Positions 1 to 9,432 of a DNA stretch of 28,580 bases are shown piece after piece; positions within the stretch are counted from its first letter, which is position 1, and each line of letters opens with the position of its first letter. The DNA is taken from the NCBI GenBank assembly GCA_949527715.1, contig CATEWF010000008.1:1-28580 (forward strand), in the 5' to 3' direction. Source of the DNA: an uncultured Mycoplasmatota bacterium. GTDB taxonomy: Bacteria > Bacillota_I > Bacilli_A > Mycoplasmatales > Mycoplasmoidaceae. The notes below the pieces were generated by a model. The model worked only from the letters and a program-made list of their open reading frames with translations. It did not search any database and was not told the DNA's origin. Made by a program: the position numbers and the translations under genes.

Positions 1-814
1 AAAGAGAAGTAGTTGTAGTTATTTGTTTATTTACATTTCCTGTTATGTTACCAGGGATAGTCGCGTCATTACACTCTAATTCTGTTGGATTAACAGTAAC
101 CGTAAATGGGTTAGTGTAGCCTTCTAATTGTTTACCATGAACATTAGCAGTAAATTTTATTCTAAAATTTTGGCTAGTTGGTTTCTTGGTTAGAGTACCA
201 TTAATAACACCTGTTGTTGTATTAATGTTTAATCCTGTTTGTTGGTTTAGCCCTTCACATGAGAAAGTTACACCGCTTACGGATTCTCCTGTATTAGTTT
301 CGATGTGACCTGAAAGGGATGCAGTTGCAGTTATTGAAGTATTTATGTCACCTGTTATGTTACCAGGGATAGTCGCGTCATTACACTCTAATTCTGTTGG
401 ATTAACAGTAACCGTAAATGGGTTAGTGTAGCCTTCTAATTGTTTGGCATGAACATTAGCAGTGAATTTAATTTTAAATTCTGGATTAGTAGGTTTCTTG
501 GTTAGAGTCCCATTAATAACACCAGTTGTTTCATTAATATCTAATCCTGTTTGTTCTTTTAATCTTTCACATGTGAAAGTTACATCACTTACAGATTCTC
601 CTGTATTAGTTTCGATGTGACCTGAAAGAGATGCAGTTGCAGCTATTGAAGTATTTATGTCACCTGTTATATCACCGGGGATAGTCTCATCGTTACACTT
701 CAATTCAATTGGTTCTTCACTCGTTCAGCAAGCAGATACAGTAAAAGGAATTGGTGTAACAATACCAACCATAGATGTAATAGATATAAGTGATCTTAAT
801 AATTTCTTATTCAT
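1..814 (-). CDS. Repeat-containing surface lipoprotein, N-terminal part (3' end outside window)
   Basis: Start ATG at 814-812; the reading frame is open to the window edge, so only about 271 residues are seen. The first 29 residues form a lipoprotein signal: KK near the N-terminus, a hydrophobic stretch, then TVSAC with the lipid-modified Cys at residue 29. A TGA read as Trp follows directly. The rest is a tandem array with a 104-residue (312-bp) period; about two and a half units are visible. Each unit contains a segment like GLDINETTGVINGTL, which resembles the conserved turn of He_PIG/cadherin-like Ig folds (family resemblance only). Each unit also carries Cys residues. No Shine-Dalgarno sequence precedes the start. 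The promoter region holds a 15-nt poly-A run, so variable expression is likely. Probable role: anchored surface adhesin or antigen; the ligand is unknown. Confidence 0.85.
39..758 (-). repeat. 312-bp tandem repeat array in the lipoprotein gene
   Basis: The same block begins at plus-strand positions 39, 351 and 663, a period of 312 bp (104 codons, frame-preserving). Positions 39-133 and 351-445 are identical over 95 bp; the copy starting at 663 is more diverged (for example atcaccgggg against ttaccaggga). The copy nearest the gene start is therefore oldest or least homogenised, and the inner copies look recently duplicated or gene-converted. Copy number can change by recombination without breaking the frame. 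Confidence 0.9.
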
Positions 815-836
815 AATTTAACAATTTTATAAGTAT

Positions 837-866
837 TTTATACTCGTTTTTTTTTTTTTTTGAAAA
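837..866 (-). promoter_or_regulatory. Lipoprotein promoter with poly-A(15) spacer
   Basis: On the minus strand a -10-like TATAAA (842-837) lies 22 nt before the ATG. Just upstream are CGAG and then fifteen consecutive A (861-847), filling nearly all of the 17-18 bp spacer. The -35 position would be TTTTCA or TTTCAA (866-860), a weak match. The arrangement matches the phase-variable vlp promoters of M. hyorhinis, where a poly-A tract between -35 and -10 changes length and switches transcription. Function here is inferred. Confidence 0.6.
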
Positions 867-883
867 AAATTTTTAAGGAATTG

Positions 884-916
884 ACAAAAAAATGTACCCA
901 ATCTTTTGAGTACATT
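884..916 (-). terminator. Rho-independent terminator after pgk
   Basis: On the minus strand a 9-bp stem (AATGTACTC with GGGTACATT, one T-G pair) with an 8-nt loop is followed by a T run. It lies 21 nt past the pgk stop and separates the gap-pgk unit from the lipoprotein promoter. Confidence 0.75.
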
Positions 917-937
917 CTCGTGTTTTATAAAGTAAAA

Positions 938-2164
938 CTATTTATTTTGAATAGCTTCAACACCAGGAAGAACAGATCCTTCGATTAATGCTAATGAAGC
1001 ACCACCACCAGTTGAAATAAAACTGAAATCAGATTCTTTAAAACCTAATGAGATTGCAGCAGCTGCTGAATCACCACCACCAATTACAGTGAATGTACCT
1101 TTAGTAGTAATTTCTTTTAAAGTTTTACAAATCTCAACTGTTCCATAAGTGAAGTTCTTAAATTCAGAAACACCTACAGGACCGTTTCAGACTACGGATT
1201 TTGCATTCATTAATTTAGCTTTGAAATCTTCGATTGTTCTAGGACCGATATCTAATCCCATTAAACCGCTTAAACCATCTTCAATTTTACGATATTCAGG
1301 TTTAGTATCTTCGAAACTTGGAGCACAATACGCATCAGTAGAAAGAATAATTTTATTTCCACCTTTAGCTAAAATTTTCTTAGCTTCATCGATCATTTCT
1401 GTTTCAAGAAGTGAGTTTCCAATGTCGTATCCTTGAGCTTTTAAGAAAGTGAATACCATTCCACCACCAATTAATACATAATCAGCAATTTCAACTAAAT
1501 GGTTAACAATTTTTAATTTATCACTAACTTTAGCTCCGCCCATGATTGCGACAAATGGTTTTTCAGGGTTTTCACTAACTTTAGATAAGTTTTGTAATTC
1601 TTTTTCTACTAGAAAACCAATACATGAAGTGCCAATGTTTTGAGCAATACCAACGTTTGATGCGTGTTTTCTGTGAGCTGTACCAAAAGCATCATTTACA
1701 TATACTTCTGCTAATGAAGCTCAGAATTTTCCTAGTTCGTTATCACATTTAGATTCTTTTTTAACAACTTCGTTGTTTTCGTTAACGTCATTGTATCTTG
1801 TGTTTTCTAATAAAATAATTTCACCAGCTTTTAAATTATTTGCAGCATCAACAACCTTTTGACCAACACTTGCATCAACAAATGTTACTTTGTTGTTCGG
1901 TAATTGTCTTTGTAATTCTTCTGCTACTAATTTAAGAGACTTTTTGCCAGATTTAATGTCATCTGTTGATTTAATTCTTGATAAGTGAGATAAAAGAATA
2001 ATCTTGCAATTATTTTGGATTAAATAGTTTAATGTTGGAAGGGTGGCAACAATTCTCTTTGTATCAGTAATTTTTCCTTCTTTAATAGGAACGTTAAAAT
2101 CTAAACGAGCAATAACTTTTTTGCCTTTTAGATCAACGTCTTTTAACGTTTTCTTATTTAACAT
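938..2164 (-). CDS. pgk: Phosphoglycerate kinase
   Basis: Converts 1,3-bisphosphoglycerate and ADP to 3-phosphoglycerate and ATP in glycolysis, a main ATP source in mycoplasmas. The product is 408 residues, usual for the family, once TGA at 1718-1720 and at 1184-1186 is read as Trp. The N-terminal substrate loop RLDFNVP is at residues 20-26. MGGAKVSDK begins at 208, NGPVGV at 327, the nucleotide loop GGGDSAA at 362-368 and TGGGAS at 385-390, as expected. It starts 18 nt after the gap stop, so the two consecutive glycolytic enzymes are co-transcribed. No Shine-Dalgarno sequence is visible before the ATG. A hairpin terminator follows the TAG stop. Confidence 0.98.
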
Positions 2165-2182
2165 AGTTAAATTGGGTAAAAA

Positions 2183-3178
2183 TTATAAGTTTGCGAAGTG
2201 AATAGTTGTTCTTACTAATTGATTAACGTAAGAAGATTCATTATCATATCAAGTAAATACTTTATACATTTTCTTTCCGTTAACTTCAAGAGCCATAGTC
2301 ATCTTTGGATCGAAGATTGAACCATGAGTTTCACCAATAATATCGCATGAAACAATTTCATCACCATTGTAACCTAGAGTGTCGGTTACAGCAGCTTTCA
2401 TTACTGAATTAATTTCTTCAACAGTTGTGTCTTTTTCAAATTCACAAGTTAAATCAACGATTGAACCTGTAATAGTTGGCACACGAACAGCTAAACCATG
2501 TAATTTACCTTTTAATTCAGGCAATACTAAACCAATAGCTTTAGCAGCACCAGTTGAAGTAGGTACCATTGAGAAGCAAGCAGCACGTGCTCTTCTTAAG
2601 TCACGGTGTGGAGCATCTTGTAATCTTTGGTCTGCAGTGTATGCATGGATTGTAGTCATCATACCCTTAACAATACCGAATTTATCATTTAATACTTTAA
2701 CCATTGGAGCTAAAGCGTTAGTTGTACATGAAGCACCAGAAATAACTGTGTCAGATGCTTTTAAGATTTCGTGGTTAACACCATAAACTACAGTAGGCAT
2801 TTCACCTTTACCAGGTGCAGAAATAATAACTTTCTTAGCACCAGCTTGTAAATGTTTAGAAGCACTTTCTTTATCTACAAAACGTCCAGTTGATTCAATA
2901 ACAATGTCAACATTTAATGATTTTCATGGTAATTGAGCAGGATCTTTTTCAGCAAAGATTGGAATTTTTTTACCATCAATGATTAAATTTGATTCATCAG
3001 CTGAAATTTCATTTTTCATTATTCCATGAGCTGAGTCATATTTCAATAAGTGAGCTAAAGTTTTAGCATCAGTCAAGTCGTTAATACCAACAACTTCTAC
3101 TTCAGATTTTTTAATTAGTTCTCTGAAAACTAATCTGCCGATTCTACCGAATCCGTTAATTGCAATTTTTTTTGACAT
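2183..3178 (-). CDS. gap: Glyceraldehyde-3-phosphate dehydrogenase, type I
   Basis: Catalyses the NAD-dependent oxidation and phosphorylation of glyceraldehyde 3-phosphate, the step before Pgk. It has 331 residues with the Rossmann motif GFGRIGR at 9-15, the catalytic nucleophile Cys151 in SCTTN and the partner His178 in IHAYTADQ. Two TGA codons (2246-2248 and 2921-2923) are read as Trp in conserved positions, including the C-terminal WYDNE motif. The start is well supported by AGGAGA 5 nt before the ATG, one of the stronger ribosome-binding sites in the window. It is first in a gap-pgk unit. A TATAAT box at 3213-3208 could drive it. In several mycoplasmas this enzyme is also found on the cell surface; nothing here tests that. 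Confidence 0.98.
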
Positions 3179-3207
3179 ATTTTCTCCTATTTTTTTAATA
3201 CTTTATT

Positions 3208-3213
3208 ATTATA
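3208..3213 (-). promoter_or_regulatory. -10 box (TATAAT) upstream of gap
   Basis: A perfect minus-strand TATAAT sits 29 nt upstream of the gap start, within the 94-nt argS-gap spacer. No clear -35 is seen, which is common in mycoplasmas. A short A/T-only dyad (3256-3271) overlaps the argS end and is too weak to call a terminator. Confidence 0.5.
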
Positions 3214-3272
3214 TTTACTAATTAATAAATATATAAAAAAAATAGATTTATATCCGATTTTTAAAAAAATCA

Positions 3273-4949
3273 TTACATTGATTCAACAGCATTTATGTCT
3301 AATAGTTTTAATCCTGAAGCAAGAGTATTTTTGATAGCTACACATAGCCAATATCTTTGTTGACTAAGTTTTATATCCTTGTCATTAATAATTTGACATT
3401 TACCATAGAACGAATGGAATAACTTAGCAAGATTTAATAAATAATTAGTAATTTTATTGATCTCACAAGATTTGCTTATTGCTTCAATAGTAGGAACAAA
3501 ATAATTTAATTCATCAATTATTTGTTTTTCAATATCTTCTGTTAGTAAATCAAATTTCTTGGTTTTTTTAAATTTACCAATTGAAAGTAATTTACAAATT
3601 CTGGCATGAGCGTATTGGACATAATAAATTGGGTTGTTATTAGACTTGTCAATAGCTTTATCAACATCAATTTCTAAATGAGTTGAAAGAGTTTGACTAG
3701 CAAGATATCATCTTGCTGCATCTTTACCTATTGCATTGACTAAATCACTTAATGTTAAAGAATTACCAGTACGTTTAGACATTTTAAATTCTTTGCCATC
3801 CTTGACTAGTCTAACCATTTGCATAATAAGAATTTCAATTTGTTCTTTCTTATATCCAAGCAATTGAATGGCAATCGTCATACGATCCGCATAGGATTTA
3901 TGATCCGCACCTCAAACATTAAATATTTTGTCATATCCTCTAGAAAGTTTAATTTTATGATATGCAATATCAGGAGTAAAGTATGTATTAGAGCCGTCAG
4001 TTTTAACTAATACACGATCTTTATCATCTCCTAATTCTGTTGTTTTAAGTCAAAGGGCATTTTCACTTTTATAAGTGTGAGATAACAACGAATCGAGAGT
4101 AATTTTTATCAAACCTTTTTTATATAAATCGGATTCGTGGAACCAAATATCCATATCTACACCAAAGTTATGTAAAGTCGTTTTAATAACATTCAACATG
4201 TATGTTGCTGAATAAGTTTTAAAGAAATCAACTATTTCTTCTTTATCAACAATTTTATCTTTATTGTATTTAATTTTAAGAAACTTATCTCCATGTTCCT
4301 GTTTAATGCATTGGGCAACATCTATTATTTCCTTACCATGATAAGAATCTTCTGGTAATTCATCTTTTCTACCAAATAGTTGTTTATATCTAATCAAAAC
4401 AGATAAAGCTAATTTATCAATTTGGTTCCCACCATCATTGATGTAATATTCACGATTGACTTTTATACCGTTTTTTTCTCACACCCTTGCAATGGTATCA
4501 CCGATTGCAGCATTGCGTGCATGACCGATGTGTAGTAATCCAGTCGGATTTGCCGAAATAAATTCAATATTGTAAAAAAGTTTTTTTGATTTTTGTTGAC
4601 CAAAATCTTCTTCTAAAACAATTGCTTCATTAATGACTTCCTTGTTATATTTTGAAGATAATCAAACATTTAAAAAACCAGGACCTACAATTTCAGCTTT
4701 TTCAAAAATATTTTTTGGTAAATTTTTAATTATTTTTTTACCAATAGGTTGAATCAAATCCCTACTGATGCCAGATTTCATTAAAATATTTGTTGAATAA
4801 TCACCAAATTTTAAATCTTTAGTTTTTTGAAGATTGCAATCAAATTCACTTAATGATTTGTTTCCATTAAAAAAACTAGCTATTTCATGATAAATAATAG
4901 CATTCATTTTTTTCTTTATATCAACTATAACGTTTCTAGAATATTTCAT
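3273..4949 (-). CDS. argS: Arginyl-tRNA synthetase
   Basis: Class I aminoacyl-tRNA synthetase charging tRNA-Arg. It has 558 residues when the TGA codons (for example 4662-4664) are read as Trp, typical for the family. The N-terminal about 95 residues match the Add1 domain that contacts the tRNA D-loop. The HIGH signature is HIGH at residues 140-143 in SANPTGLLHIGHARN, and the KMSKR loop is at 389-393 in FKMSKRTGN. The C-terminal helical anticodon-binding region includes YVQYAHARI. It starts 29 nt after the dnaI stop and is probably the last gene of the mutM-coaE-dnaB-dnaI-argS series. No T-box leader is present in that short spacer. Confidence 0.97.
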
Positions 4950-4978
4950 ATTTTTAAAGATTATATATTTAATTCAAA

Positions 4979-5896
4979 TTATTTAATTCTTAAATTAGGG
5001 CCTTCTAATTTAAACTTTTGACCATTTGTTGTTGCAATAATTCTTTGAGTTATTCTATTACCGCTTATTTGTCCACAACAAGCAACAAGCTTTCTTTGAA
5101 GTTCTTCAAATGAAAGATTAGATGTAAAAAATGTTGGTCTGTTCTTTTGCATTCTTGAATTTAATAAAACCATTAAATGATCGCTATAAAATCATGCATT
5201 TGCCTTTTCAGCTCCTATATCATCTAAGAATAAAACATCTGCATGCTTAAATTTATTTATTATTTGAATATTTTTCCTATTTGCTTCTTTATCATCAAAA
5301 CCTTGTTTCAAATTAAAAACCAAATCTGGAACAAAGCAGTAAGCAACTTTCTTACCTATTCTTGCCAAATCATTTGCAAAAGCAATAGTTGAATATGTTT
5401 TTCCTATACCGAAAGCACCATAAATATAAATTCCATAATTAAAATTTGGATTTTTAGTTAATTTAGAAAGTTTTTTAATTAATTCTTTTTTAGAAATATT
5501 AGTTGAGTCACCAAAATATTTCCTTGTTATAGACAAATTTAAAAAGGAATTTGGAAAAGAGCGATAAAGATAATTTTTAGCAAATGATCTTGACTCATTT
5601 AATTTTGCCATTTTAGGACAAGGAATAGATTTATAAACTAATTTGTTGCCAACCCTCGTCAAAATTAAATGGTAAGCAAATTGATTAACACAATGATCTG
5701 GTATTTGGTCACAAAGCGTTTGCTCATCAACCATTTTTTTAATGCCATTAAAAAAAGTAGTAAATTCTTGATCAGTTAATTTAAGTTTTTCTACTAGTGG
5801 ATGACATTTATATAAATCAATTTGTTCTTGAGTTAAGTCTTTTACTTTAGTTGAAGCAAACTTTTCAAGAGATTTTTCTAATAACTCCTTGTTCAT
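4979..5896 (-). CDS. dnaI: DnaI-type replicative helicase loader (AAA+ ATPase)
   Basis: Loads the replicative helicase at the origin, acting with DnaA and the DnaB/DnaD-type proteins. The product is 305 residues; TGA at 5192-5194 is Trp235, and without it the C-terminal third is lost. Residues 1-120 match the helicase-binding N-terminal part, including Cys/His residues (C62, H68, C69, C93) where DnaI of Bacillus has a zinc-binding site. Residues 155-305 are the AAA+ core: Walker A GAFGIGKT (160-167), Walker B VLFLDD (221-226) and a sensor-1-like FFTSN. The start codon is 1 nt past the stop of the upstream DnaB-like gene, so translation is probably coupled. The pairing follows the Bacillus dnaB-dnaI order. 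Confidence 0.88.
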
Positions 5897-5897
5897 A

Positions 5898-7064
5898 CTA
5901 AATATTTTCTCAATCTATAGCTTCTTGCTTAAATAATTCCGAAGAAGACTTAGCATTTAATTCGTTAATATCTTTATTTTTAAATCTAAAGAAGTTGTAA
6001 ATGTCAGTTAATGTATTTAAATTTAATCCGTTAACTGTTTTTGCAATTTTGCAAATATAAGTTCTATTCAATTTTCCGTTAGTTTTAAAAATTGTAAAAT
6101 CAACTAGTAAGTTGATAACATAGTCAGAAAGTTTGTAACTATTTCTTAAAACTTCTATTGTTTCTTTTTCATCAGAAGATAATGGGGTTTTGTAAATTGC
6201 TGATAAATATTGCTCTGAGTTCAAATTTTTATATTCATTGAATATAGTTTGAATTTGTTCAGAAGATAAATTCTTCACGAACATAGCTGCATTTCTATGT
6301 AAATTGATATTTGAAAAAACTGAAACGTTTTTTGCACTATTAATGTATTCGTGAAATTTCAATGAAAGCAAATCTTGATCAACTTCAAAAGTGTTTTCTG
6401 TAGAAACTATACAACCATAAATAATATGCTCAATTTCACTTTCTGATAAATTGTAATTTTGATAGTAACTTTCAATAATTGCTTTGCATTCGTTGCTAAT
6501 AACAATTAATGTAGATGTATTTTTTGCAATGTTTTGATATAACTTGTCAAAATTAAATGTTTTTACTTCACTTAACTCTTTATTGTCAAAAATCATTTCA
6601 AAAGTTGAAGAAACATTTGTTGAATCAGATGGAATTCTTGAAGGCATATACATATATTCAAGTTTTTCATAATTTAATTGGCCAATTGATTTAATTAGTA
6701 AATAACGATACTTTTGGTTGTTTATAAAATTATCAAAAGATAATGGTTGTTTGATAAGGAAATGATAAATCATTTCTGTCTGATTGATATTTTCTTGTAA
6801 ATATGTTTGCAATAAACCTATAGCTTCTAATTTGCTTCTTAATTCAGAAAATTTAATAGGAGAATGTCCGCATGCATCATTAAAATCTTTTAAATATGAT
6901 GAAACACCAGCAATTTTAACTTGTTTGTTTGATTCATGATACAAGTTAATATATAAGTTTATAGCTTCAGATCCAACAATGGGAGAATATAGGTCATATA
7001 GTAATTCATAGTTAAGTGTGTATCCATAATCTTTATAGATTACATATTTAACATTGAACAACAT
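5898..7064 (-). CDS. DnaB/DnaD-type replication initiation protein
   Basis: Probable initiation and membrane-attachment protein like Bacillus DnaB (not the E. coli helicase of that name), which recruits the DnaI-helicase complex. 388 residues. The N-terminus (YGYTLNYELLYDLYSPIVG) matches the start of this family, and residues from about 290 on (SSDEKETIEVLRNSYKLSD) resemble the DnaD/DnaB helical domain. The ATG at 7064 is chosen over an in-frame ATG at 7085 because AAAGGAG lies upstream of the former and inside the latter's frame. The last four residues depend on TGA at 5907-5909 as Trp. It sits 1 nt from dnaI and downstream of coaE. Assignment rests on position plus weak family resemblance. 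Confidence 0.75.
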
Positions 7065-7145
7065 ATAAACTTCTTCTCCTTTCAAATAAATTCTATAATC
7101 AACAACTCAAGTAAGTTATTGCGTAAAAAGAAGTATAAAAATTTT

Positions 7146-7721
7146 TTAAAATTTATCTACAATTTTTTTGATTTCACTATAGAAATTTTTTTTATTTTTT
7201 GAGTTATCTACAAAGAAATCATATTTTATAGTACTTGATTTTATGGGGTTTTTTAAGTTTCCCACACGTTTTGTGGGAAATTTTCTTAAACTTCCAAATT
7301 TTTTTTCTAAATTGTTTTTTTCTAATTTTTTTGAGGCAGAAATTAAAATGATTTTTTTAAAGTATTTTTTGAAATATTTTTCGTGATTAATATATATGGC
7401 TAATTCACAAAAAATTAGCTGATCTTTGTTTTTCAATTCAATAATTTTGTTTTTTATTAATGGAAGAGTAATATTATTTAGTTTTTTTAAATATTTACTA
7501 TTAGTAAAAACTAAAGAACCTAATTTCTTTCTATCTACTTCTTTTAAATTTACATACTCTTTACCGAAAGCTTTTTTTATCTCTAAATATCCTATTTTGT
7601 TTTTTTTGTAAATTTGATGAATATACTCATCAGCCATTCATGTATTAAAACCATTTTTTTTAATATATTGAATTGCAGTTGTTTTTCCACATCCGCTTTT
7701 ACCCGTAATACAAACTAGCAC
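7146..7721 (-). CDS. coaE: Dephospho-CoA kinase
   Basis: Phosphorylates dephospho-CoA to coenzyme A, the last CoA step. 191 residues. Walker A GKSGCGKT is at residues 7-14. A TGA at 7635-7637 is read as Trp just before ADEYIHQIY, the family's segment following the P-loop where E. coli CoaE has a similar substrate-contact Asp. The frame has no ATG before the P-loop, so the GTG at 7721, 2 nt after the mutM stop, is the likely start, with GGGG as a weak ribosome-binding site. The C-terminal half is very lysine/asparagine-rich and diverged. Its place directly after mutM is shared with Bacillus and related bacteria and supports the call. Confidence 0.85.
7258..7280. repeat. Perfect inverted repeat inside coaE
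   Basis: TTTCCCACA, 5-nt loop, TGTGGGAAA: a 9-bp perfect dyad with a GC-rich core in very AT-rich coding DNA. It encodes part of the segment KFPTKRVGN. Function unknown; it may be a chance product of the coding sequence. Confidence 0.6.
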
Positions 7722-7723
7722 AA

Positions 7724-8566
7724 TTATTTCCCCACTTGTTTTTGACAATTAGGACAAAAATAAGTCCCACGACCATTCACTTTAATCTTTTTAATGATTG
7801 TTTTGCATATAGGACAAGGTTGCCCCGCTCTTGTATGAACTAATAAAAGAGATTGATAACCACCAGTATGGTTTGGATCGAATTTATATGAAGCAACTGT
7901 TGTACCTTTGTGTTTAATTGCATCTTTTAAAACTAATTTAGCATTTTTTGCAATTAAGCTATATTGCTCAGATTTTAAATATTTTGGTTTTGTTAAAGGA
8001 TGAATTTTAGATTTAAATAATATTTCGTCTACATAAATATTTCCTATTCCTGAAACAATACTTTGATCTAATAAAACAGTTTTAATTGCACGATTGATTC
8101 TTTTGCATTTTTGTTCTAAAAATCTTCCTGTACATTCTTTATTTAGAGGATCTATTGCCACTTTTTTAATTTCTTTAGATAGTAAGTATTCATCATTCTT
8201 GTAAATATTAAATGTTCCAAACATTCTCATATCATAGTATGATAAACGATATTTATTATTAAAAATAATAGACAACATCAAGAATCTAAGATTTGGTTGT
8301 TTTAAATTTGATTCATAAAACAATTTTCCTTCCATTCTTAGATGAACTACCAATTGTTTTTTATTAGAAAGTTTAAAAACAATATATTTACCAATTCTTT
8401 CAATGTTTAATATCTTTTCTCCTTTTAAGAAATCAACAAATTGTTTAGGAGAACAATTTTTTAAAATTTTTGTTTTATAAAAATTTACTCCAACAATTTT
8501 GTGATTAACAATTTTTTGATTAAGTAAATTTGTTATTATGGTTTGTACTTCAGGAAGTTCAGGCAT
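7724..8566 (-). CDS. mutM: Formamidopyrimidine-DNA glycosylase
   Basis: Base-excision repair enzyme that removes 8-oxoguanine and formamidopyrimidines and nicks the abasic site. 280 residues, standard length, with no TGA codon. The mature N-terminus PELPEVQ holds the catalytic proline (Pro2) and Glu3. The helix-two-turn-helix segment is seen around QSIVSGIGNIYVDEILF, and the C-terminal zinc finger has four cysteines (CPIC and CPNC). The -10 box TATAAT at 8582-8577 lies only 10 nt before the ATG and there is no Shine-Dalgarno sequence, so its transcript may be leaderless. It is the first gene after the tRNA-Lys terminator and heads the series to argS. Confidence 0.97.
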   Translation of the reverse strand: MPELPEVQTIITNLLNQKIVNHKIVGVNFYKTKILKNCSPKQFVDFLKGEKILNIERIGKYIVFKLSNKKQLVVHLRMEGKLFYESNLKQPNLRFLMLSIIFNNKYRLSYYDMRMFGTFNIYKNDEYLLSKEIKKVAIDPLNKECTGRFLEQKCKRINRAIKTVLLDQSIVSGIGNIYVDEILFKSKIHPLTKPKYLKSEQYSLIAKNAKLVLKDAIKHKGTTVASYKFDPNHTGGYQSLLLVHTRAGQPCPICKTIIKKIKVNGRGTYFCPNCQKQVGK

Positions 8567-8576
8567 ATATGTATTT

Positions 8577-8582
8577 ATTATA
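8577..8582 (-). promoter_or_regulatory. -10 box (TATAAT) for mutM
   Basis: Minus-strand TATAAT in the T-rich tail of the preceding terminator, 10 nt from the mutM ATG. A start site about 7 nt downstream leaves a leader of only a few bases. Confidence 0.5.
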
Positions 8583-8618
8583 AATAAAAAAGTTGTCGTT
8601 AACAGTTATGCGACAACT
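8583..8618 (-). terminator. Terminator after tRNA-Lys
   Basis: Perfect 8-bp stem AGTTGTCG/CGACAACT (8618-8611 and 8598-8591) with a 12-nt loop, followed on the minus strand by TTTTTT. It ends the era-recO-tRNA-Lys series just before the mutM promoter. Confidence 0.85.
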
Positions 8619-8631
8619 ATCTAATTTTTAA

Positions 8632-8707
8632 TGGTGCTCCGTGAGGGACTCGAACCCACGACCCAATGATTAAGAGTCATTTGCTCTACCAACTGAGCTA
8701 ACGGAGC
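8632..8707 (-). tRNA. tRNA-Lys (anticodon CUU)
   Basis: A 76-nt cloverleaf including encoded CCA. The acceptor stem GCTCCGT pairs with ACGGAGC; the anticodon stem AATGA/TCATT encloses the loop CTCTTAA, giving CTT for AAG codons; the T-arm loop TTCGAGT is present. It lies 23 nt after recO with no separate promoter obvious, so it may be released from a recO read-through transcript. Confidence 0.97.
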
Positions 8708-8730
8708 ATAATAAAATTATTTTATCATAT

Positions 8731-9432
8731 TTAATATTCTTTCAAAGAGAATAATTTAATACCAGCAGTATCAAAAATAAATTGTTTTATGCATTTAATA
8801 GCATATGAAAATAAATCATAGTAATTATGAATGCTGTCATATTTTTTATTAAATAGCAAATGAATTAATTTACTTAGCCTGATATCATATGCATTTGTGT
8901 GTAAATCTCTTCGGCAATTCTCACACAACATTCCACTATGTTTAAAAGAAATTGTACTTAAAACTTTACTTGAACATCTAACACATTTATTGACTTCTAA
9001 AGAAATTCCAATATATAAGCAAAACTCAGATAATAACTTTAATATAAAAGTATCATCATCTTCTTCGTTTAATTTAATTTGTTTTAAATTATTTTCATAA
9101 TATGAAAACAGAGTATTTGAAGCGGGAATATAAGAAATGATTTCGTTTAAAACAAACATTTTTTTATTGGACTGCATTTCTCATATTGAATCTTCGAGCA
9201 ATATAGCTTTTTTAAATTTTGACATTTTTTGTTCATTTCTTGCTTGAAAAAATTGAAATTCTATTTTTGAACCATAAAATAAATTTCTTGAATTTTTTGA
9301 CATTATTTTTCTGCTACCTAAAGATAAACACGAATATTTGTTACCATCTTCTGCAAGTATTGTTAATACTTCATCAAAAACTTGATAATCAACTTTGTTT
9401 ATTAAATAACCATTTAATATAGTTTCAGCCAT
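8731..9432 (-). CDS. recO: DNA repair protein RecO
   Basis: Mediator that helps load RecA onto SSB-coated single-stranded DNA together with RecR. 233 residues; the TGA at 9181-9183 is Trp. The first about 80 residues form the OB-fold-like domain (NGYLINKVDYQVFDEVLTIL). The central part is helical and carries a four-cysteine zinc site, CVRC and CENC, as in many RecO proteins. Its ATG shares one base with the era stop (TAATG), indicating translational coupling. era-recO adjacency, with ybeY and dgkA upstream, repeats the Bacillus order and supports the call despite sequence divergence. Confidence 0.9.

Noticed and set aside
39..758. Direct repeats considered as a CRISPR array
   Set aside because: The unit is 312 bp, contiguous and translated in frame; there are no short repeats with unique spacers and no cas genes.
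847..861. Poly-T run on the plus strand considered as a terminator tail
   Set aside because: No plus-strand gene ends there and no hairpin precedes it; on the minus strand it sits in a promoter spacer after a separate terminator.
1149..1436. Plus-strand open frames lying opposite pgk, gap, potD, HAD and others
   Set aside because: They are antisense shadows of strongly supported minus-strand genes, with low-complexity translations and no start signals.
3256..3271. A/T-only dyad at the end of argS as a terminator
   Set aside because: The stem has almost no GC pairs and a 2-nt loop; it is too weak and this base composition occurs by chance.
4950..4978. T-box leader upstream of argS
   Set aside because: The spacer to dnaI is 29 nt and contains no T-box sequence or terminator.
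5192..5194. Many apparent frame breaks at TGA (pgk, gap, argS, dnaI, recO, era, tkt, metK, pot genes, HAD gene) that could be read as pseudogenes
   Set aside because: The frames continue with family-conserved sequence after each TGA and the position is usually a plausible Trp, so TGA is a sense codon here.
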